Assembly: GCF_934754935.1 (NCBI RefSeq)
Contig: NZ_CAKVJB010000001.1
Span: 1-64,000, forward strand
Direction: 5' to 3'
Source of the DNA: an uncultured Holdemanella sp.
GTDB taxonomy: Bacteria; Bacillota_I; Bacilli_A; Erysipelotrichales; Erysipelotrichaceae
Length of the DNA stretch: 64,000 bases
Shown: positions 25,275-33,758 of the stretch, in pieces
How positions within the stretch are numbered: position 1 is the stretch's first letter
Layout of the letters: each line of letters opens with the position of its first letter
Notes under the pieces: generated by a model
Seen by the model: the letters and a program-made list of their open reading frames with translations, nothing else
What the model was told of the DNA's origin: nothing
Databases searched by the model: none
Translations under genes and position numbers: made by a program

Positions 25275-25697
25275 ATGAAAAAGAATGAACAAGTATTAGA
25301 AGCATGGCTTCAAATGACAACCGTTATTAATAATGAGAGAATTACACCAGATCTTCCTTACAACGAATCGATGATTTGTCGGTATTTATATCAAAATCAA
25401 GATTCGAATGTAACGGCAACCGATTTATGTAACTATATGCGCATGCAAAAATCGCAGATGAATCGTACGCTTACAAGTATGGAAAAAAAGAATTTGATTA
25501 CACGTATTCGTAGTGAAGAGGATACGCGTAAAATCTATATTACATTAAATGATTCGATGCTTAAGATTTATAAAGCTCAACATGAGAAAATATTAGGAAT
25601 CGTAGATCAGTTGTTTGAAAAGATTGGTTATGAAAGACAACCCGAAGTGATTGAATTGTTTGATTTGATTACACAAACCGCCAAAGAAATGTTGTAA
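25275..25697 (+). CDS. MarR-family transcriptional regulator
   Basis: A 140-residue winged-helix protein: helix-turn-helix VTATDLCNYMRMQKSQMNRT and wing MEKKNLITRIRSEEDTRKIY. It follows the amide hydrolase by four bases, so it is likely the local repressor acting at the dyad before that gene and sensing a substrate or product. A strong terminator follows. Confidence 0.9.
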   Translation: MKKNEQVLEAWLQMTTVINNERITPDLPYNESMICRYLYQNQDSNVTATDLCNYMRMQKSQMNRTLTSMEKKNLITRIRSEEDTRKIYITLNDSMLKIYKAQHEKILGIVDQLFEKIGYERQPEVIELFDLITQTAKEML

Positions 25698-25701
25698 AGA
25701 T

Positions 25702-25724
25702 AAGCTGGACATCCAGCTTTTTCT
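25702..25724 (+). terminator. Terminator after marR-like gene
   Basis: AAGCTGG pairs with CCAGCTT with loop ACAT, followed by TTTCTTTT. Confidence 0.82.
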
Positions 25725-25782
25725 TTTGTTTCATAAAGCCTTCTTTTTTGGTAGAATATAGATGGCGTTTGGGGAGGTTTTT

Positions 25783-26658
25783 ATGAAAAAAACAAATTAT
25801 GTAAAAGATGTATTGGTTGTATTATTAGGTAATTTTATGGTGGCAGTATCCGTTGCTTTTTTTGTTTTACCAAATAATACATTAACAGGAGGCGTAGCCG
25901 GTGTGGCAGTGGCATTAAAACCATTGTTGCCATTTATTCCATCGGTATGGTTGATCAACATATTAATGATTGGACTTTATATTGTGGGAGCCATTTTTTT
26001 AGGAAAGGCATTCGCATTGAAATCATTGATTTCAACATTTAGTTATTCGTTTTTCGTTTCTTTGTTGACTTATGTGACAACTTTATTTCCAAAAGATACA
26101 TTTGTGATGCAACCCATGTTGGCAAGTATTTATTGTGGGTTGATTTCAGGTATTGGCTTAGGACTATGTTTTAGAGTAAACGCAAGTACTGGAGGAATGG
26201 ATATTCCTGCATTATTGATTCATAAATATACACATATTTCTTCAGGAAATTCTGTGATGATCATTGATGCGTTAACTGTACTTTTAGGAATGTCTACATA
26301 TGGTGTAGAACCTGCCTTGATTGGAGTTTTATCCGTATTCACATCTGGTTTTGCGATTGATAAAACAATTTTAATTGGTTCAAGTACAGCTATCAATTGT
26401 ATGGTTATTTCAGATCAATGGGTTGAAATTAAAAATCATGTATTAGACAACATGCAACGTGGAGTAACTGTTTTAGAAGGTAAGGGTGGATATACAAATG
26501 AATCCAAACCTGTATTGATGATCGTTATTCCACAAAAAATGTATTCGAATTTAGAACATGAAATCATGCAGGTGGATCCAAGAGCGTTTATTATTGTAAA
26601 TAGTGTCCATGAAGTGGATGGCGAAGGATTTACATATGAATTGGAGGATTTAAAGTGA
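25783..26658 (+). CDS. YitT-family membrane protein (DUF161/DUF2179)
   Basis: 291 residues: five to six membrane helices in the first ~190 residues (NFMVAVSVAFFVLPNNTLTGG is characteristic) and a cytosolic DUF2179 domain at the end (VTVLEGKGGYTNESKPVLMI). It is a common Bacillota protein of unknown transport role. ATG 25783 is chosen because GGGGAGG lies six bases upstream. It overlaps the following HAD gene by four bases. Confidence 0.88.
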   Translation: MKKTNYVKDVLVVLLGNFMVAVSVAFFVLPNNTLTGGVAGVAVALKPLLPFIPSVWLINILMIGLYIVGAIFLGKAFALKSLISTFSYSFFVSLLTYVTTLFPKDTFVMQPMLASIYCGLISGIGLGLCFRVNASTGGMDIPALLIHKYTHISSGNSVMIIDALTVLLGMSTYGVEPALIGVLSVFTSGFAIDKTILIGSSTAINCMVISDQWVEIKNHVLDNMQRGVTVLEGKGGYTNESKPVLMIVIPQKMYSNLEHEIMQVDPRAFIIVNSVHEVDGEGFTYELEDLK

Positions 26659-27464
26659 CGACAAAACTAGTAATTTGTGACATTGACGCGACGTTAGTTA
26701 ATGAAAAGAAAGAATTGACACCAAGGACAAAGGCCGATTTAATTCAGCTTCATGAAAAAGGAATTTATTTTGGGATTGCCTCAGGTCGTCCGGCTGATGA
26801 ATTAAAGCGCAATAAAGAGTATTGGAATCTACCTTTTGACTTTGATTTTGTGGTAGGAATGAATGGCGCAGAACTTTGGGATGGTGTGCATCAAAAATTC
26901 TATAGTTATTTCATGATGAAAAAGGAATGGTTAAAAGAAACCATGGAAATCATGAATGTTGTTGAATGTAATCCAATGATATATTGGGATGGAAAGATTC
27001 GTTGTGTTCATATTGATGATATGATGATTCATTCGGCTTCGACATCACATAAAGAATTGGAAGTTGTAAAATTAGAAGATTTCTATGCGCATGAAAACGC
27101 AAAAATCATGTTCCGTATGAAAGAAGAAGATATGCCTAAGGCAGAGGCTTGGGTAAAAGCACATCCAAATCCTTATTATCATGGTTTTAAAACACAATCT
27201 ACATTGCTTGAATTTTGTGATAAAAGAATCAATAAGGGATATGGACTACAAAAAATATGTGAACTAAATGATTTAGATATAAAGGATGTTATGGCCTTTG
27301 GAGATACATCCAACGATAATGACATGTTAAAAGTAGCTGGTTGTGGTGTTTGTATGATCAATGGTACAGATGATACAAAGGCTTGTGCCAATGCCATCAC
27401 AAAATACGATAATGAGCATGATGGCTTAGCTATTTATTTAGAAGAAAGTGGAATCCTATGCTAA
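26655..27464 (+). CDS. Cof-type HAD-IIB phosphatase
   Basis: A 269-residue cytosolic HAD phosphatase. Motif I is CDIDATLVNEKKELT (usually DxDGT; here Ala replaces Gly), motif II lies around IASGRP, the Lys is in RINKGYGLQ and motif IV is MAFGDTSNDNDML. Such enzymes act on sugar phosphates or flavin and pyridoxal phosphates. The start is GTG 26655 with GGAGG upstream and a GTGA overlap with yitT, so the genes are coupled. Confidence 0.88.
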   Translation: MTTKLVICDIDATLVNEKKELTPRTKADLIQLHEKGIYFGIASGRPADELKRNKEYWNLPFDFDFVVGMNGAELWDGVHQKFYSYFMMKKEWLKETMEIMNVVECNPMIYWDGKIRCVHIDDMMIHSASTSHKELEVVKLEDFYAHENAKIMFRMKEEDMPKAEAWVKAHPNPYYHGFKTQSTLLEFCDKRINKGYGLQKICELNDLDIKDVMAFGDTSNDNDMLKVAGCGVCMINGTDDTKACANAITKYDNEHDGLAIYLEESGILC

Positions 27465-28681
27465 AAGTATGCGTAATTGGAGGAGGTCCATCTGGATTGA
27501 TGGCTGCCTATACGGCAAGTCTAGAAGGTCATCAAGTAGAATTATTTGAAAAAAATAAACAATTGGGTAAGAAATTACAACTCACAGGTCACGGGCGTTG
27601 TAATGTGACAAACAATTGTTCAAAGGATGAATTTTTTAAGCATGTTGTGCACAACGAAAAATTCTTATATAGTTCTTTTTCGCAATTTTCTAATGTAGAT
27701 ATGATCAAATTTTTGAAATCCCATGGACTACCTACCATTGAAGAAGATCATGGACGTATGTTTCCAGGATCAAATTCAAGTCAAGACGTTGTCTTATTGT
27801 TTGTTGAATTATTACGCAAAAATAATGTCATTCTTCATATGGATGAAGCGTGTACAGATTTAATAGTTGAAGACGATAGAGTTGTTGGAATCAAAACACA
27901 CAAGGGAACATATTCATTTGATGTGGTCATTGTCGCAACGGGAGGAAAATCATTTGTATCCACAGGAAGTAGGGGAGATGGATATAAATGGGCAGAAGCA
28001 CTGGATATAAAAGTGAGTAATCTATATCCTGGATTGGTTTCGTTACAAACAAAAGAAGGCTTTGATTTGGCAGGGTTATCTTTATCGAATGTTGGCATTC
28101 AAATAAAGAAAGATAAAAAAGTTCTTTATAAAGAATGTGGTGATATTTTATTTACCCATGAAGGATTAAGTGGCCCAGCAATTTTGGCGATGTCGAGTTA
28201 TGTGATCAATAAAGATGCCAAAAGAATACTGTTAGATTTAATTTGTGATAAATCAATTGATGAAGTAGATGCATTATTATTAGAGAGAATGAATCATGCT
28301 TCCAATAAACAATTGAATCATATCTTAGAAACAATGATTCCTAAGCGATTGGTTCAATATGTGATGGAACGTTTACATATAGATTTGAATTTAAAAGCTA
28401 ATGAAACAACAAAGAGCCAAAGAAGAAGTATTAGTGAATTGTTGAAGTGTTTAAGTTTTGAAATTTCTAATTTTGCCGGATTTGAACAAGCTATGATTAC
28501 TGTGGGTGGAATCAAGACAAATCAAATTCAGCCTCAGACAATGGAGACTAAGAAAATCAAGGGTTTAAAGTTTGTAGGCGAAGTTTTAGATTTGGATGCA
28601 CAAACAGGTGGATACAATCTACAAATCGCATGGACAACTGGATATGTTGCAGGAAGCACAATAAAAGAAGGGGCTAATTAA
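27458..28681 (+). CDS. HI0933/YhiN-family NAD(P)/FAD flavoprotein
   Basis: A 407-residue flavoprotein of the HI0933/BaiN type. The dinucleotide site is VIGGGPSGLMAAYTAS at the N-terminus; GKKLQLTGHGRCNVTNNC and IVATGGKSFVSTGSRGDGYK are family signatures, and GGIKTNQIQPQTMETKKIKG with GYNLQIAWTTGYVAG closes the FAD site. The physiological substrate is usually unknown. It overlaps the HAD gene by seven bases and meets msrA end to end with overlapping stop codons (TTAA). Confidence 0.9.
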   Translation: MLKVCVIGGGPSGLMAAYTASLEGHQVELFEKNKQLGKKLQLTGHGRCNVTNNCSKDEFFKHVVHNEKFLYSSFSQFSNVDMIKFLKSHGLPTIEEDHGRMFPGSNSSQDVVLLFVELLRKNNVILHMDEACTDLIVEDDRVVGIKTHKGTYSFDVVIVATGGKSFVSTGSRGDGYKWAEALDIKVSNLYPGLVSLQTKEGFDLAGLSLSNVGIQIKKDKKVLYKECGDILFTHEGLSGPAILAMSSYVINKDAKRILLDLICDKSIDEVDALLLERMNHASNKQLNHILETMIPKRLVQYVMERLHIDLNLKANETTKSQRRSISELLKCLSFEISNFAGFEQAMITVGGIKTNQIQPQTMETKKIKGLKFVGEVLDLDAQTGGYNLQIAWTTGYVAGSTIKEGAN

Positions 28682-29172
28682 AGTCCCTTCTTAAATTTTG
28701 ATGCAGGAATATGACAATAGGCACCTGGATTTTTATCCAGGTATTTTTGATGATATTCTTCGGCATTAAAAAAGTTTTGTAGTGGTTCAAGTTCAACAGC
28801 TAATTTTGAATCATATTTCTTTTGGATTTCATCATATTTGGCTTGAATCGTTTCTAAATCTGTTTCATCCACATAATAAATACCCGTGCGATACGAGATA
28901 CCAATATCTTCACCTTGTTGATTGATGGATACTGGATCAATGATGTCAAAGTATAAATCTAAAATTTTAGATAGTGAAATTGTTTTGTCGTCATATTGAA
29001 TTTCTAAAGTTTCTGCATGACCTGTAAGTCCTGCCTTCACATCTTTATATTCAGGATTTTGAGTTTTACCATTCGCATATCCTACGATTGTTTTTAAGAT
29101 GCCATCAAATTGATCAAAATAGTGTTGGACACCCCAGAAACAGCCACCTGCTAAATAAATTGTTTTCATCAT
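28678..29172 (-). CDS. msrA: Peptide-methionine (S)-S-oxide reductase
   Basis: MsrA repairs oxidised methionine. The catalytic motif GGCFWGVQHYF lies at residues ~10-20, with conserved Tyr/Asp/Glu in GLTGHAETLEIQYD and SYRTGIYY. The length of 164 residues fits a single-domain MsrA; no MsrB fusion is present. Its start overlaps the stop of the preceding gene as ATGA and no clear ribosome site is present, so translation depends on coupling. Confidence 0.95.
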   Translation of the reverse strand: MMKTIYLAGGCFWGVQHYFDQFDGILKTIVGYANGKTQNPEYKDVKAGLTGHAETLEIQYDDKTISLSKILDLYFDIIDPVSINQQGEDIGISYRTGIYYVDETDLETIQAKYDEIQKKYDSKLAVELEPLQNFFNAEEYHQKYLDKNPGAYCHIPASKFKKGL

Positions 29173-29912
29173 TTTAATTTATAATATTTTCCTTTCGAAT
29201 CCTTTTTATATCGACCCACTTTTTTTGCGTAATCACTTTCAATCCATTTTGAAAGTTTACACTTCTTTTGTTTGTTGGCTAAGATGGGCATTAAATATTT
29301 GCTTAAATCATCAATCGATGCATAGCGCGTTTTGATTTTAGGATATTTTTTTAAGGCTTCTAAAACCTCTTCATCACTTGCCTCATTTGGCTTTTGGTTT
29401 GATGGTTGTTGTTTTTTTGGCTTTTGAACTTGTTTGGGCTGTTCTTCTTTTAATGGCAATAAAAATGGATCTCTTGTTTGTAAGATTTCGATATCGATGT
29501 CTTTGCCTTGAAACATTAAAGCTTGTTTAATGCCATGAAATCCTTGGTCGTTTGTGACAAGAAGAATTTTTTTAGGTATGACGTTGGCAACAATTTGACC
29601 GAGTAGTGTCGCACAATAGATGTCCGCAAAATTCTTTTGACTTTGGTGTGTATTGAAACAATAGGAATTAGGAAAATCTTTGGCAATCGCAAAAATTTGT
29701 TGCCATGCTTTTTGTCCTATTTTTTCAAAGTTTCCAAAGAAAAAGAATACGCTAGGACTTGTGGCATTTAGTGTATTAATATCGAATTGCTGGACATTTT
29801 CACAGTCAATACAATAGAGTGTATAGTCTTCAAAATTATCGATTTTTATATTTTGAGGTGAAAAACTCATGCATTGAGAAAATGTTCCAATTGAAAAATT
29901 AAGTTGTGACAT
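29169..29912 (-). CDS. Putative NYN/PIN-like nuclease-fold protein
   Basis: A 247-residue protein not firmly recognised. The N-terminal ~145 residues have the layout of a NYN (PIN-like) domain: acidic strand YCIDCENVQQFD, a central FADIYCATLLGQIV helix with an Asp, and LLVTNDQGFHGI where NYN nucleases have SGDSDF. These would supply metal-binding acids for RNA cleavage. A Pro/Gln/Lys linker (KQVQKPKKQQPSNQK) leads to a basic ~70-residue C-terminal domain that could bind RNA, perhaps OST-HTH/LOTUS-like. The start 29912 is chosen because AAAGGA is eight bases upstream. It is coupled to msrA. Confidence 0.55.
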   Translation of the reverse strand: MSQLNFSIGTFSQCMSFSPQNIKIDNFEDYTLYCIDCENVQQFDINTLNATSPSVFFFFGNFEKIGQKAWQQIFAIAKDFPNSYCFNTHQSQKNFADIYCATLLGQIVANVIPKKILLVTNDQGFHGIKQALMFQGKDIDIEILQTRDPFLLPLKEEQPKQVQKPKKQQPSNQKPNEASDEEVLEALKKYPKIKTRYASIDDLSKYLMPILANKQKKCKLSKWIESDYAKKVGRYKKDSKGKYYKLK

Positions 29913-29999
29913 TTCATTCATCCTTTCGCAAATAATTATAGCACAACATGGTATTCTTTCCTTTTATTTGTTATAATAAACTTCAAAGGGGGAGTTTTA

Positions 30000-31055
30000 G
30001 TGGCTTATTATCACATCTTAAAAGAACGTCGTACAAACCTAAAACTTTCCATTCAGGATGTTTCGAATCAGACGCGTTTAGCGCCTCAATATATACAAGC
30101 TATCGAAGAACATAACTTAGATGTTTTTTCGGATGATTTTTCTTTTGTTCGTTATTTTGTACATGCCTATTGCGATGCCATTGGTGTAAATTGGCAAGCT
30201 ATAGCTGATGAAGTTGACATGGATATTAATGAAGTGGCTCATCAAAAAGATATGGCTTTGACCATGGCACAAAGACGAATGGTGCAGCAGATGGCGAGTG
30301 TTCAAAAGAAAAAGAAGTCATCGACTAAAAAGAAAAAATCGTGGTTTCAAAAACATGTAAGCCATACTAGTTCTTCTTTGAGTACAAATCAATCGCAATT
30401 GATCAAAGTGCTTGTCCTGATTGGAATCGTGGGTTTATGCGTTTTATCTGTTATTAATTTTGGGCTTCGTGCCATTTCAAATCAGAAATTGGCTACGCAA
30501 GAAGCATTGCGTCAAGAACAGCTTTCAAAAAAGGAGCAAGAAACCAATAAATTGGCAAATCAACGTCAAAAGGCAAAGGAAGCAGAGGCTTTAGTTGTTG
30601 AAAAAATGGATGGTGAAACCAATGCATATCAGCTTTCAAATATACAATCGGATGTTAAAAAATTAGATTTAAGTATTACATTACCAACAAAGTCAAAGAT
30701 TACTTTGACAAAAGATGGTGAAACAATCAATGATGACACAAAAGTATATACAGGTACATTTACACATTCTTTAGAATTATCCGAGAATTGTACTTTTGAA
30801 ATTAGTATTGAAACATATTCAGATAACTCGATCACGATTGATGGAAAAGAGATTTCTTTTGATAAAACAGATTGGCAAGAGGGTGAGCCTGCTGTCATAA
30901 CTTTACAGGTTGGTAAAGGAAATCAAAAGGAGACTGAAGAATATTCGGAATATGATAGTGACTATGATTATGGTTACTCAGATGAATATTATGGACAAGA
31001 GGGGGATTATACATATGACCAAAATGAATATACCGAACAGACTAACGATTATTAG
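30000..31055 (+). CDS. RodZ-like helix-turn-helix membrane protein
   Basis: An N-terminal Cro/RodZ-type helix-turn-helix (LKERRTNLKLSIQDVSNQTR), a basic stretch with many Lys (residues ~103-118), one membrane helix (~133-153), a coiled region and a C-terminal DUF4115-like beta domain, then an acidic Tyr-rich tail. RodZ links MreB to the membrane and cell wall machinery. The position directly before pgsA, cinA and recA is the usual one in Bacillota. The start is GTG 30000 with GGGGGAG upstream. The tail overlaps pgsA by 41 bases. Confidence 0.82.
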   Translation: MAYYHILKERRTNLKLSIQDVSNQTRLAPQYIQAIEEHNLDVFSDDFSFVRYFVHAYCDAIGVNWQAIADEVDMDINEVAHQKDMALTMAQRRMVQQMASVQKKKKSSTKKKKSWFQKHVSHTSSSLSTNQSQLIKVLVLIGIVGLCVLSVINFGLRAISNQKLATQEALRQEQLSKKEQETNKLANQRQKAKEAEALVVEKMDGETNAYQLSNIQSDVKKLDLSITLPTKSKITLTKDGETINDDTKVYTGTFTHSLELSENCTFEISIETYSDNSITIDGKEISFDKTDWQEGEPAVITLQVGKGNQKETEEYSEYDSDYDYGYSDEYYGQEGDYTYDQNEYTEQTNDY

Positions 31056-31602
31056 AATTTTATTAGTACCGGTGGTCGTAGCCGTATATTTATGTATGGA
31101 TCCTACTATTTGTGTGATTGATGAAACAAGTGGCTTAGCCTTGCGAGATGTGATTGCGTTTGTGATCTTTGCGGTGGCTAGTATTACGGATTTCTTTGAT
31201 GGAATGTTGGCGAGAAAGAACAATTGGATCACTTCATTTGGAAAATTTGCCGATCCAATCGCAGATAAGATGTTAGTCAACACCGTATTGATCTTGATGG
31301 TTTATTTTCATCAGGCCAATGTGATTGCCGTATTATTAATGATCGCAAGAGACTTGATTGTTGATGGTTTAAGAATGAGTGCTGCCAATTCTGGTGAAGT
31401 TGTAAGTGCAGGGATTTTTGGAAAACTAAAAACTGTACTACAAATGTTTGCGCTTGTGTTCTTATTGTTGAAAGATTGGCCATTTGTCTATATGGGTATT
31501 TGTATGGATCAAATTTTGTTGTGGGCAGCAACAGCGGCTTCTTTATATAGTGGATGGATTTATTTCAATCAATTAAAAAAATACGTTTTGGAGACGATGT
31601 AA
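31015..31602 (+). CDS. pgsA: CDP-diacylglycerol-glycerol-3-phosphate 3-phosphatidyltransferase
   Basis: PgsA makes phosphatidylglycerol phosphate. The CDP-alcohol phosphotransferase signature D-x2-DG-x2-AR-x8-G-x3-D-x3-D is complete: DFFDGMLAR, then GKFADPIADK. About 195 residues with several membrane helices. ATG 31015 is chosen because MNIPNRLTIIRI directly follows and GGGGG lies upstream; the frame is open further upstream only inside the rodZ-like gene. It abuts cinA as TAATG. Confidence 0.93.
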   Translation: MTKMNIPNRLTIIRILLVPVVVAVYLCMDPTICVIDETSGLALRDVIAFVIFAVASITDFFDGMLARKNNWITSFGKFADPIADKMLVNTVLILMVYFHQANVIAVLLMIARDLIVDGLRMSAANSGEVVSAGIFGKLKTVLQMFALVFLLLKDWPFVYMGICMDQILLWAATAASLYSGWIYFNQLKKYVLETM

Positions 31603-32096
31603 TGAATGATGCAAAACAACTAGTTTCTTTATGTACAGAAAATCATTTGACTATTTCTAGCTGTGAAAGTTTAACGGCAGGCTTATTTACAAGTACGATT
31701 GCTTCTATTCCTGGAGCAAGCGCCATGTTAAAGGGTGGCTTAGTGACTTATTTTACACCCATGAAAAGTGTATTGGCTCATGTGGATGTGGACTTAATTC
31801 AAAAACATGGTGTAATCAGTGAAGAGTGTGCGTATGCGATGGCTAAAAATACAAGACAAATTATGGATGTGGATTATTGTATTTCTTTTACAGGAAATGC
31901 TGGACCGGATGCTTGGGAAGAAAAACCAGCGGGAAGAGTATATTGTGCAATCGCATCAAAAAAAGCTATTCAAGTGTATGGTTTTCAATGTACAGGCTTA
32001 TCTAGAAATGATGTTAGAGAACATGTTGTTATGCAGATGATAGATATATTGATTCAAACAATTCAAAAGGAGAATATATGCCAAAAGAAAAAGTAG
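31602..32096 (+). CDS. CinA C-terminal domain protein (nicotinamide-nucleotide amidase)
   Basis: About 164 residues matching the stand-alone CinA C-terminal domain, which deamidates nicotinamide mononucleotide in NAD recycling. The motifs are [32 protein letters not shown] and [17 protein letters not shown]. The N-terminal MoCF-like domain of full CinA is missing, as in the PncC type. It starts inside TAATG with pgsA and overlaps recA by 19 bases. A nicotinamidase and pncB lie just downstream of recA, which may reflect a shared NAD theme. Confidence 0.9.
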   Translation: MNDAKQLVSLCTENHLTISSCESLTAGLFTSTIASIPGASAMLKGGLVTYFTPMKSVLAHVDVDLIQKHGVISEECAYAMAKNTRQIMDVDYCISFTGNAGPDAWEEKPAGRVYCAIASKKAIQVYGFQCTGLSRNDVREHVVMQMIDILIQTIQKENICQKKK

Positions 32097-33094
32097 AAAC
32101 AAATAAAGATAAACTTTTAAGTGATGTTTTAAATGAAATCGAAAGAGAATATGGTAAAGGTTCTGTCATGAAATTAGGTGATAGAGCGGCCGTTGATATT
32201 GAACCGATTCCTTCAGGAAGTTTACTTTTAGATGATGCCTTGGGTATTGGTGGATATCCAAAGGGAAGAATTATTGAGATCTTCGGTCCGGAATCCAGTG
32301 GTAAAACAACACTTGCGTTACATGCCGTAGCTGAAGTTCAAAAAAAGGGTGGTCGTGCTGCATTTATTGATGCAGAAAATGCGATTGATCCTGTATATGC
32401 CAAAAATCTAGGTGTCAATATTGATGAGTTGATTTTGTCCCAACCAGATTCAGGTGAACAAGGATTAGACATTATGTTGATGCTTGTAGAAAGTGGAGCT
32501 GTTGATTTGGTTGTTGTAGATAGTGTTGCAGCTTTAGTTCCACAAGCTGAATTAGATGGAGAAATGGGTGATAATCAGGTTGGCTTACAAGCTCGTATGA
32601 TGTCTAAGGCGATGCGTAAGCTTGCCGGGGCAATGAACCAAAATGATTGTACGGCCATCTTTATTAACCAGCTTCGTGAAAAAGTTGGTGTTATCTATGG
32701 AAATCCAGAAACAACACCGGGTGGTCGAGCTTTAAAATTCTACTCATCTGTTCGTGTAGACATTCGTAAGGCAGATGCCATTAAAAATGGTACGGATATT
32801 GTAGGTAATAAAGTTAAAGTAAAAATTGTTAAGAATAAGGTAGCTCCTCCATTTAAATCGGCTGTATTAGAAATTATGTATGGTGAAGGAATCTCCTATA
32901 TAAGTGAACTTTTAGATTTATGCGTAGATGCCAATATTGTAAAAAAAGCAGGTGCATGGTTCAGTTATGAAGGCGAAAAGATTGGGCAGGGAAAAGAGGC
33001 TGCCAAAGCTTACATCAAGGCAAATCCAGAATTCAAATCAATGCTTGAAGAGAAATTAAAGGAGTTTAGAACAAACAAAGATGTTGAAGAATAA
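32078..33094 (+). CDS. recA: Recombinase RecA
   Basis: A 338-residue RecA: Walker [16 protein letters not shown], Walker [33 protein letters not shown] with loop L1/L2 features and a standard C-terminal domain. It acts in strand exchange and SOS signalling. No LexA-like box is visible directly upstream, because the gene starts inside cinA; control would come from an upstream operon promoter. AAGGAG precedes the ATG. A strong terminator follows. Confidence 0.98.
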   Translation: MPKEKVETNKDKLLSDVLNEIEREYGKGSVMKLGDRAAVDIEPIPSGSLLLDDALGIGGYPKGRIIEIFGPESSGKTTLALHAVAEVQKKGGRAAFIDAENAIDPVYAKNLGVNIDELILSQPDSGEQGLDIMLMLVESGAVDLVVVDSVAALVPQAELDGEMGDNQVGLQARMMSKAMRKLAGAMNQNDCTAIFINQLREKVGVIYGNPETTPGGRALKFYSSVRVDIRKADAIKNGTDIVGNKVKVKIVKNKVAPPFKSAVLEIMYGEGISYISELLDLCVDANIVKKAGAWFSYEGEKIGQGKEAAKAYIKANPEFKSMLEEKLKEFRTNKDVEE

Positions 33095-33119
33095 GAGTTC
33101 TGTGTAGAACTCTTATTTT
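33090..33119 (+). terminator. Terminator after recA
   Basis: AATAAGAGTTCT pairs perfectly with AGAACTCTTATT through GTGT, followed by TT and C. Confidence 0.87.
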
Positions 33120-33136
33120 CATCTAGAGGTATATAT

Positions 33137-33748
33137 ATGGCACGTTTAGAAAATAATAATTATAAATCAATTCAAAAAAATGAATTAAAGGATCCTGTTG
33201 TGTTTGTGGTGGATATGATAAAGGGATTTGTGAATATAGGTCCACTTCACGATGAAGCCATTGGTAGTATTGAAAAAAATATTGAAACTCTATTAACAAC
33301 TTTAGACTGCAACAATGTTTTTGTGCGTGATTCACATCCACCAAAGACGCGTGAATTCAATTCGTTTCCAGCTCATTGCGTAATTGGTAGTGAAGAATCT
33401 GAAGTAGTAGATTCTTTAAAGCCATTTGTGAAACATGTCATTAAAAAGAATAGTACGAATACGTTTATGGCACCTGAATTTGAAGAGTTTCTAAATTCAG
33501 ATTTGAAATATTATCGTGATATAATTGTGACAGGTTGTTGTACAGATCTTTGTGTGCTTCATTTTGTATTGAGTTTAAACACTTGGTTCAATGAACACAA
33601 TATGAATGAATATCGTATTATCGTAGTTGAAAACTGTACAGAAACCTATCATATACCAGAAATACATGAAGCTACATTCTTTAATGATGTCGCATTTAGA
33701 ATGATGGAAATGAATGGTATTCAAGTTGTTTCTGAAGTAAGGGAGTAA
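33137..33748 (+). CDS. Isochorismatase-fold cysteine hydrolase, probable nicotinamidase
   Basis: A 203-residue cysteine hydrolase: acidic catalytic residue in VFVVDMIKGFV, a Lys in KHVIKKNSTNTF and the nucleophile Cys in IIVTGCCTDLCVLHFV. Placement directly before nicotinate phosphoribosyltransferase indicates PncA, converting nicotinamide to nicotinate. Metal-binding residues are less clear than in Escherichia coli PncA, so another amide substrate remains possible. It is separated by ten bases from pncB. Confidence 0.83.
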   Translation: MARLENNNYKSIQKNELKDPVVFVVDMIKGFVNIGPLHDEAIGSIEKNIETLLTTLDCNNVFVRDSHPPKTREFNSFPAHCVIGSEESEVVDSLKPFVKHVIKKNSTNTFMAPEFEEFLNSDLKYYRDIIVTGCCTDLCVLHFVLSLNTWFNEHNMNEYRIIVVENCTETYHIPEIHEATFFNDVAFRMMEMNGIQVVSEVRE

Positions 33749-33758
33749 GATTTAAAAA

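Noticed and set aside
32040..32090. A LexA/SOS box just upstream of recA
   Set aside because: No CGAAC-type or other clear dyad was found; the region is the end of the cinA-type gene.
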